Positions 6,790 through 11,972 of a stretch of DNA of 11,972 nucleotides are shown here, piece by piece (position 1 is the first letter of the stretch; every line of letters starts with the position of its first letter). The stretch lies in assembly GCA_900765975.1 (NCBI GenBank), contig CAAFTS010000108.1:1-11972 (forward strand). The letters are read 5' to 3'. Both the position numbers and the translations under genes were made by a program. Under the pieces are notes generated by a model that was given only the letters and a program-made list of their open reading frames with translations, was not told the origin of the DNA and did no database searches. Source of the DNA: Lachnospiraceae bacterium. GTDB lineage: Bacteria; Bacillota; Clostridia; Lachnospirales; Lachnospiraceae.

Positions 6790-7869
6790 CTATTTCAGAA
6801 TATATCTATCAATTTGCTGCATCAAATTTGAAATGGAAAACCCGGATTTCTCCATCTGTTCCCTTTTGCTCCTGCGCTTTTCGCCCCTGTGTCCGACAAT
6901 AACATCAGCCCAATAGTCAGCTCCTTTTTCCAAAGGAATAAATTCTAGAATATCCGTCAATTTTGTCTGCCGGCTTACTCCATCTGATACAAAACACGGA
7001 AGCCCGGCTGCCTGAGCCTCCACAAGGACAAACGGAAGTCCTTCAAAAAGCGATGGAAATACCATAACGTCAAATATCTGTAAAATGTCAACAATATCTT
7101 TTCTGATTCCTAAAAACTGAACTTTCTCCTGTAATCCTTTCGCTTCGACCAATGCCTCTGTTTCTTTTCTTTTATCCCCATCGCCGCATAGCAGCAATAC
7201 AGCATCTTTTTCCTTTTCCAGAATTTTCTCAAATATTTCAATCAAAAATACATGATTTTTTTCGGGTGCAAATCTTCCGATATGTCCTACGACAAACGCA
7301 TTTTCTAATCCAAACTCACTTTTAAGCTTTTTGCTTTTTACTTCATCATAGTCATAGGCTTCTGTATCCACGGAATTATTTAGAATAACGACTTCCTTAT
7401 CATTCCCAAAGAACCACTTTGCAGCCACGTCCGAACACGCGGCCTTTTTAGTGATATATTTCCCCACCCGACACCTGTTTATGGTATGCATGCACAAAGT
7501 AAACAGAGTGCCCATATTCTTTGACTGATGGCTATGGCAGACAATGATGGGAACACCGTGCTTTTTCGCGCTCTGGAAAGGTCGGATCGAACTGAGCGTC
7601 GTCCTGTTGCTCCAGAATATATCATAATTTCCTTCTTTAAACACTTTATCCAGATCAGACTTGTATTTCATAAAATTAACACTTCTCGGAGTGATCCTGT
7701 AAATATAGCTTCCCGATTGCAGAAGTTCGTCCTCAAAAGGAATATGAGGATCATAAGTGATAAAATCAAAATGATATTCTTCATGACTCATATTCCTGTA
7801 CAAAGTGAGAACAAAAGTCTCCAATCCTCCCATCATACTGCTCATGCCTTCAATTAAAATTCTTTTCAT
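6790..7869 (-). CDS. GT4-family glycosyltransferase (EpsF-like)
   Basis: A 359-residue retaining glycosyltransferase with a GT-B fold, cytoplasmic and probably membrane-associated. The N-terminal domain shows the Gly-rich acceptor loop MSSMMGGLETFV (9-20) and CHSHQS (111-116). The donor domain starts at VGHIGRFAPEKN (194-205) and contains LCGDGDKR (227-234), followed by the E-x7-E signature FEGLPFVLVE (275-284; Glu276 and Glu284) that holds the nucleotide sugar. The arrangement is closest, from memory, to EpsF-like enzymes of Firmicutes exopolysaccharide clusters; the donor and acceptor are unknown. ATG 7869 follows AAGGAG by six bases and lies 11 bases after the stop of the DUF6056-like gene, so it is co-transcribed with the right-hand block. 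It is the last gene before the 234-base gap. Composition is uneven, with AT-rich and G+C-richer patches. Confidence 0.92.
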   Translation of the reverse strand: MKRILIEGMSSMMGGLETFVLTLYRNMSHEEYHFDFITYDPHIPFEDELLQSGSYIYRITPRSVNFMKYKSDLDKVFKEGNYDIFWSNRTTLSSIRPFQSAKKHGVPIIVCHSHQSKNMGTLFTLCMHTINRCRVGKYITKKAACSDVAAKWFFGNDKEVVILNNSVDTEAYDYDEVKSKKLKSEFGLENAFVVGHIGRFAPEKNHVFLIEIFEKILEKEKDAVLLLCGDGDKRKETEALVEAKGLQEKVQFLGIRKDIVDILQIFDVMVFPSLFEGLPFVLVEAQAAGLPCFVSDGVSRQTKLTDILEFIPLEKGADYWADVIVGHRGEKRRSKREQMEKSGFSISNLMQQIDRYILK

Positions 7870-7880
7870 AGCGAATCTCC

Positions 7881-9425
7881 TTATTGATCAAAATTTTCAT
7901 AATAATTATAGTACCATTCTTTATATGGAATATATTCCCACTGAATATCATACATCTCAATATAATAATACCGACGGCCTATTTTCTCTGTCTCGGGTTC
8001 ATGAATGTACGCAGGATATTCATATTGAGGCAAGACTATCATCGTCTCTCCTTCGTCCATTTTTCTTTCAATATACTGAAAAGTCTGATCCTGTACGCGC
8101 CACTGATGATAACCAATAAACAGATATATACAGGCAGACATTAAAGTCAAAAGAAAACACGGGAGCAACAGGTTATCGTCTTTATAACCGAAATAATTCA
8201 TTATAAAAGCTATAAAGTTTAATACTATGCCAATTAAAAAAATGTACGAAGCAAAAAAACAGCGAGGACCGATTGGAGTAACGATCAATAAAGGGCCATT
8301 TAAAACCAGTATAGATATCATCAGAAAAATACCATTCCAGCGATATTGCTTTAACGGAATGTATTTGATAATAACATATAATATACTGACAAAAAAAGCA
8401 AAACACATCAGCGCATCTATGATTAACGCTAAAAAAGAAGACATAATAGAAAAATTAGTTTTTAAAAGCCAGCGTGAGCAAATAAAGTAGACAGGAACTA
8501 TCGTATATATACTGGACAGAATAATTTTTTCTACTTTGAAACGCACCATCTTCACGGTAAGAATATATCCAGCTATACATAATAAGGCATATAAAAAGAA
8601 ATTAGCGCCGATCGTATAAGTTGACACAGTCTCATAATTTATTCTTGCCTGCTTTAGTATTGCTGACAGGGAAAATGCCATAGTACGGTAATGATCTGTA
8701 TTTTCTGCCACATTGTGATAAACCGGTGAAGAGAACATCAACAGTGTGCCCAAGATGACAGAAACCGCATACAGCAAACAGCTTTTTGAAAATTTATGCC
8801 ATAGGACAAAAGAAAGAATCACCGCTACAATTCCGAAAATTGCCGCATACGTCGTACAAAATTCCACAAAAAAACAGCCGCAGAAACCTGAGAAGATCAG
8901 TAATATATTTTCAAATACTCCCAGTTTTTTATCGAACACTACGTGCTGCATCAAAATGCGCAGGGAAAAAAATAATAATAATACAGGAGGAACATAATTA
9001 TAAAAACCCGCATTCCACGCATAAGTCTGGGCGAACAAGGGTGCCGGAACAGCTATAAATAAAAAACACGCCAAAAGGAAAAGCACCTTATTCTTTTGTG
9101 GGAACAGCATTATAATATTTACAAAAATCCCCAGTACAATCAAAGATTTAAAAAGAATACTCGCCAACTCTAGATCAGCAAAAAGATAGGCTAACGCATT
9201 CCCCAGGACACGTCCATTTTCGGTAAGATAGAGATGTTTTTGCTGATCTAAAAATACAGCTAATGAAGATGGTGTATGAAAATAATAATCGTCCCCCGCC
9301 AATGGAAGCAATGAAAAGAGTATTATAAAAAAGAGAAAAATACCTGCGTATATAAATATATTATATACCCTTTGGGATATTTGACTAAGTTTTATTTTTG
9401 ATAGATTCAAATCAAATTCCTCCAT
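7881..9425 (-). CDS. DUF6056-like polytopic membrane protein, probable GT-C glycosyltransferase of a Gtr system
   Basis: A 514-residue protein with about a dozen hydrophobic segments and a polar, Tyr-rich C-terminal tail (about 440-514). After the first helix comes LAGDDYYFH (42-50), with Asp45 and Asp46 where GT-C enzymes carry their catalytic acidic pair in the first external loop. NGRVLGN (70-76), WNAGFYNY (137-144), SSPVYHN (232-238) and GPR (386-388) follow; I recall these motifs from the DUF6056 family. Placed directly after GtrB- and GtrA-like genes, it fits the third, variable Gtr component, which takes the sugar from polyprenyl phosphate outside the cell and adds it to a glycan. That role is inferred. 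The start is uncertain: ATG 9425 lies seven bases after the gtrA-like stop but has no clear ribosome site. The in-frame TTG at 9410 sits eight bases after GGAGG and would shorten the protein by five residues. Confidence 0.8.
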   Translation of the reverse strand: MEEFDLNLSKIKLSQISQRVYNIFIYAGIFLFFIILFSLLPLAGDDYYFHTPSSLAVFLDQQKHLYLTENGRVLGNALAYLFADLELASILFKSLIVLGIFVNIIMLFPQKNKVLFLLACFLFIAVPAPLFAQTYAWNAGFYNYVPPVLLLFFSLRILMQHVVFDKKLGVFENILLIFSGFCGCFFVEFCTTYAAIFGIVAVILSFVLWHKFSKSCLLYAVSVILGTLLMFSSPVYHNVAENTDHYRTMAFSLSAILKQARINYETVSTYTIGANFFLYALLCIAGYILTVKMVRFKVEKIILSSIYTIVPVYFICSRWLLKTNFSIMSSFLALIIDALMCFAFFVSILYVIIKYIPLKQYRWNGIFLMISILVLNGPLLIVTPIGPRCFFASYIFLIGIVLNFIAFIMNYFGYKDDNLLLPCFLLTLMSACIYLFIGYHQWRVQDQTFQYIERKMDEGETMIVLPQYEYPAYIHEPETEKIGRRYYYIEMYDIQWEYIPYKEWYYNYYENFDQ

Positions 9426-9432
9426 GTTTTAA

Positions 9433-9852
9433 CTATGAATTTTCATCAGATTGATCAGTAAACACCCAAAATTTTTGACCACAGTAATTGAATATTACAA
9501 ACAATCCCATTCCGACAAGCATTGCCACATTTTCTTGAATTTTTCTGGAATATGCTGACATAATATGCATGGCAGCCGGTTTAGCTAGTCCATATGCAAG
9601 TAAATAGCATACGGAAATATTTATGACAAATCTCACAATTTCCCTAAATGATTTTTTATGACTTTTAAAAGTAAAATATTTGTTTAAAAAATAACTGACC
9701 ACACTTCCTATGATATAATTCAAAGCAGATGCTGTCCAATACCCCACATTTAAAAAATTATAACAAAAAAACATAACACTCGTACCGACTATTGTATTCA
9801 CAATACCAACAAAAATGAATTTCACAGTAGTGATATCAATTATTTTTTTCAT
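9433..9852 (-). CDS. GtrA-like small membrane protein, putative polyprenyl-phosphate-sugar flippase
   Basis: A 139-residue protein with four predicted membrane helices (about 8-32, 38-58, 72-92, 106-125), the standard size and layout of the GtrA family. It carries FLNKYFTF (55-62) after helix two and FNYCGQKFWVF (121-131) at the end, both close to the family's conserved positions. GtrA proteins are thought to flip the polyprenyl-phosphate-linked monosaccharide made by GtrB. The ATG at 9852 lies inside the gtrB-like gene, a 17-base overlap, with GAGG nine bases ahead, so the two are translationally coupled. The neighbours on both sides agree with a Gtr operon. Composition is very AT-rich; one 60-base line within it has 12 G+C. 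Confidence 0.88.
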   Translation of the reverse strand: MKKIIDITTVKFIFVGIVNTIVGTSVMFFCYNFLNVGYWTASALNYIIGSVVSYFLNKYFTFKSHKKSFREIVRFVINISVCYLLAYGLAKPAAMHIMSAYSRKIQENVAMLVGMGLFVIFNYCGQKFWVFTDQSDENS

Positions 9853-10783
9853 TACATTTTTCCTCTATATTTGTCTCTTCTACTATATAACAAGGTCTCT
9901 TTTTCACTTCATAATAAATTCTTCCAATGTATTCTCCAATTACTCCAAGAGATAAGAGCTGTGCCCCTCCTATACAAGTAATTAACAAAACAGTTGTAAA
10001 ATAGCCCGGCATATCAATACCATACACCACTATTCTCACAAATAGATACAGCAAATATATAATACTTATTCCAACTAATGCCATGCCAAGATAAATACAT
10101 ATCCTCAGTGGTTGATTATTGAAGGACAAAATCCCATCTATTCCATATGATAACAACCTTTTAAAAGACCATTTAGACACTCCATCAACACGTTCTCGAT
10201 TTTCATATTCAATATATATCTGATTAAACCCAATCCACGAAAATAACCCTTTGGAAAAACGATTATTCTCTTTTAATTGCAATAATGCATTAACTGCCCG
10301 TCTTGACAGAAGGCGAAAATCACCCGCTCCATCTACCATTCGGACATCCACTAATTTATTCACGAACTTATAGTATATCTTCGCAAACAGCGTTCCTAAT
10401 TTCGAATCTCCTTTACGATTTCTCCTGGCAATAACCTGATCATATCCTTCTTCATATTTTTCCAACATAACAGCAATCAGTTCCGGTGGATGCTGTAAAT
10501 CTGCATCCATAATCACAACACATTCTCCCGTACTCTTTTCCAGCCCTGCGAGCATTGCAGCTTCTTTTCCAAAATTCCTGCTAAAAGAAATATATTTAAA
10601 AACTGTATCTCGTTGTGCAATATTACGCAATTTCTCTTTTGTGTTATCCTTGCTCCCATCATTAACAAATATAACCTCATATTTCCATGATAAAGCTGAC
10701 ATACATCTGCGAATTGTATTTGCACAGGCGTCAATTACCTTTTCCTCATTATAACATGGTACTACGATTGATAATTTTCTCAC
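9836..10783 (-). CDS. GtrB/DPM1-like polyprenyl-phosphate glycosyltransferase (GT2)
   Basis: A 315-residue GT2 enzyme that transfers a sugar, often glucose, from a UDP-sugar to undecaprenyl phosphate on the cytoplasmic face. Motifs: SIVVPCYNEE (5-14), VNDGSKDNT (40-48), the metal-binding VIMDADLQHPPE (90-101; Asp93 and Asp95), GAGDFRLLSRRA (152-163), and the RERVDGVSKWSF segment (196-207). Two C-terminal membrane helices follow (about 228-252 and 262-285), ending in GEYIGRIYYEVK (283-294). All are typical of the GtrB/YkcC group, and the length is normal. The start is GTG at 10783 with only a weak purine-rich stretch ahead; an ATG would delete the first beta strand, so GTG is preferred. A 55-base gap separates it from the preceding membrane protein gene. 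The sugar cannot be read from sequence. Confidence 0.92.
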   Translation of the reverse strand: MRKLSIVVPCYNEEKVIDACANTIRRCMSALSWKYEVIFVNDGSKDNTKEKLRNIAQRDTVFKYISFSRNFGKEAAMLAGLEKSTGECVVIMDADLQHPPELIAVMLEKYEEGYDQVIARRNRKGDSKLGTLFAKIYYKFVNKLVDVRMVDGAGDFRLLSRRAVNALLQLKENNRFSKGLFSWIGFNQIYIEYENRERVDGVSKWSFKRLLSYGIDGILSFNNQPLRICIYLGMALVGISIIYLLYLFVRIVVYGIDMPGYFTTVLLITCIGGAQLLSLGVIGEYIGRIYYEVKKRPCYIVEETNIEEKCNEKNN

Positions 10784-10838
10784 GTTCTTTCTCTCTTTCT
10801 TTGGATTTATGACTACCGTTTTAAAAAATATATTATAT

Positions 10839-11894
10839 TCACCCTATTATTTTTACTACTAATAACAATGGATAAATGATTACAATATTCAAAACCTTAA
10901 GCCATGTTTCACACTTCATTTCTACAAGATTTTGAAAGCTCTTCTGTCTAGGGTAGTTTATAAACCAAAGTAATAAAACCGCTGCTACCAAACACGCATT
11001 TACTGCACCCATATAATAAGAAATATTCGGAATATTTATAAGCATCTCTACCTGATTCCATATCAAACACAAAATGCCACAAATATTTAGCACTAAATAT
11101 AAAATCATATTAATTCTAAAATACTGCGGATTTTCAAACAATACAATCAATAATAAAGGCACAAAAATTATAACATAATAATCCTGAAATGAACCTGTTA
11201 TCAAAAACAATGTGGAGAAAACCATTAAGAAATAGAATACTGACTTTTTCTCTGCTTTTACAAAATAGCATATTAAAAACAGAACAAGTCCTCCTATCAC
11301 AAAATAAGAAGCCTTTTGTCCGGCCACAGCGGGGATGCCTTTTGCTATAATATCTCCCCACATAATATTCCCAGTAACTACCTTCTCACTCAGGAACCGG
11401 CTTATCCCCAAATGTAACATTCCACCCATACATATCGGCCCGACAGATTTAACAATAATATACTGTACTCTTTTTTCATACATTAAAAGAATCAACATAA
11501 AAAGAAATATATAAATTTCACTAATACCGATTGCTAGCGCGAACCACAATATCCATGATGCTTTTCTATTATCTTCCATTGCCTCTATTGCGATAAGAAA
11601 GAAAAGAACTCCAAATATTTCTATATTATCACTGCAATAAACGGAAAAAATTATAAATGGGGAAAGTAAGAACAAAGACGAGAGATACTTTCGCTTTTCG
11701 GAATTTATATCCAATCTTTTAAGAAATATCGCTCGCGCTATCAATAATGCAATCGTTCCAGCTACAAACCAAATCATCTCTGAAGTTGCAGTGATATCCT
11801 GTCCCTTCATCCAGATAATACAAATAAGTAAGATTGCAAAACCAATCCAGCTCCATATTTCCCTGTTCATGAAACTATTTTTCTGTATACTCAT
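10839..11894 (-). CDS. Polytopic membrane protein of unknown function, possible GT-C-like glycosyltransferase
   Basis: I do not recognise the family with confidence. From ATG 11894 the protein has 351 residues and about ten to twelve hydrophobic segments (near 12-30, 40-57, 70-86, 89-106, 112-138, 146-162, 196-212, 219-234, 239-253, 259-279, 293-313, 332-348). SPFIIFSVYCSDNIEIFG (78-95) resembles the Pro-...-Ser/Asn-Asp/Glu helix pair in some GT-C mannosyltransferases (PIG-M or GT87 type), and FQDYYVIIFVP (236-246) recalls their later loop. A clear acidic pair in the first outer loop is missing (only KGQD, 30-33). A polymerase or flippase-like role is possible. ATG 11894 is chosen because AAAGGAG ends five bases upstream; an adjacent ATG (11897) and an in-frame GTG (11918) are less well placed. 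It is strongly AT-rich; one 60-base line within it has 11 G+C. It leads the right-hand operon. Confidence 0.75.
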   Translation of the reverse strand: MSIQKNSFMNREIWSWIGFAILLICIIWMKGQDITATSEMIWFVAGTIALLIARAIFLKRLDINSEKRKYLSSLFLLSPFIIFSVYCSDNIEIFGVLFFLIAIEAMEDNRKASWILWFALAIGISEIYIFLFMLILLMYEKRVQYIIVKSVGPICMGGMLHLGISRFLSEKVVTGNIMWGDIIAKGIPAVAGQKASYFVIGGLVLFLICYFVKAEKKSVFYFLMVFSTLFLITGSFQDYYVIIFVPLLLIVLFENPQYFRINMILYLVLNICGILCLIWNQVEMLINIPNISYYMGAVNACLVAAVLLLWFINYPRQKSFQNLVEMKCETWLKVLNIVIIYPLLLVVKIIG

Positions 11895-11923
11895 CATTTC
11901 TCCTTTGTCTTTCCACACAGAAG

Positions 11924-11953
11924 ATTTATTAATAAATTTTTCTATATATTATA
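11924..11953 (-). promoter_or_regulatory. Candidate -10 box and 14-bp palindrome upstream of the first gene
   Basis: On the minus strand TATAAT, a perfect -10 match, lies at 11953-11948. A matching -35 would fall at or beyond the window edge, so it cannot be checked. The perfect palindrome ATTTATTAATAAAT spans 11924-11937, just downstream of the expected start point and about 27 bases before the AAAGGAG site. It could be an operator or a leader hairpin, but it contains no G or C and may be chance. Confidence 0.3.
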
Positions 11954-11972
11954 TAAACTTAAAATAAGCACA

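Noticed and set aside
7528..9058. Plus-strand open frames opposite the GT4 and DUF6056-like genes
   Set aside because: They are shadows of AT-rich coding sequence; their translations are basic and low in complexity, with no domains I recognise.
10513..10734. Minus-strand 73-codon frame inside the gtrB-like gene, and a similar one at 11134-11361
   Set aside because: Both are out of frame within larger, well-supported or plausible genes and have no ribosome site of note.
11895..11918. GTG 11918 as the start of the first membrane protein
   Set aside because: The extension would place the good AAAGGAG site inside the coding region; ATG 11894 lies at the right distance from that site.
1..11972. 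CRISPR arrays, tRNA/rRNA genes, insertion sequences or phage genes
   Set aside because: I saw no regularly spaced repeats beyond the single two-copy repeat, no RNA-gene signatures, and no transposase, integrase or phage motifs on either strand.

Overview
The window looks like part of a surface-polysaccharide (capsule/exopolysaccharide) biosynthesis locus from a low-to-moderate G+C Firmicute. I infer a clostridial, probably Lachnospiraceae-like, host from the strong AGGAG-type ribosome binding sites, the use of ATG and GTG starts, the Firmicutes-style EPS gene content and the variable, mostly low G+C. No marker gene fixes the species. All ten genes lie on the minus strand, so transcription runs from high to low coordinates. 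Nothing supports a gene on the plus strand.

Right-hand block, in transcription order. A polytopic membrane protein of unknown function (11894-10839) is preceded by a possible -10 box and a 14-bp palindrome at the window edge. It is followed by a GtrB/DPM1-like polyprenyl-phosphate glycosyltransferase (10783-9836), an overlapping GtrA-like small flippase (9852-9433), a 514-residue DUF6056-like membrane protein with an extracytoplasmic-type Asp-Asp motif (9425-7881), and an EpsF-like GT4 glycosyltransferase (7869-6790). GtrB, GtrA and the DUF6056-like protein look like a three-component Gtr system: a sugar is loaded on the lipid carrier in the cytoplasm, flipped, and added to a glycan outside the cell. 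Much of this block is very AT-rich.

The 234-bp gap at 6556-6789 is the only long non-coding stretch. It holds a 17-base direct repeat (27-base period), candidate promoters, a 7+7 dyad, and a 9-codon leader-like ORF bracketed by an inverted repeat. It probably starts a second transcription unit.

Left-hand block, in transcription order. A FlaA1/CapD/WbpM-type UDP-GlcNAc 4,6-dehydratase (6555-4609), a DegT-family PLP aminotransferase (4594-3395), a PglC-like initiating sugar-phosphate transferase (3303-2623), an ExoA-like GT2 glycosyltransferase (2608-1598), a TagF/TagB-like glycerophosphotransferase (1601-402), and the start of an O-antigen ligase/polymerase-like membrane protein (383 to beyond the left edge).

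Taken together, the left block can make a UDP-2-acetamido-4-amino-2,4,6-trideoxyhexose and put its phosphosugar on undecaprenyl phosphate. It can then extend the chain, probably add glycerol (or a related polyol) phosphate, and polymerise it outside the cell. The right block could add side-chain sugars to the exported polymer. No flippase (Wzx), chain-length regulator, tyrosine kinase or N-acetyltransferase is present in the window. If none lies nearby, the aminosugar may keep a free amine, which with the phosphate would make the polymer zwitterionic. That is an inference.
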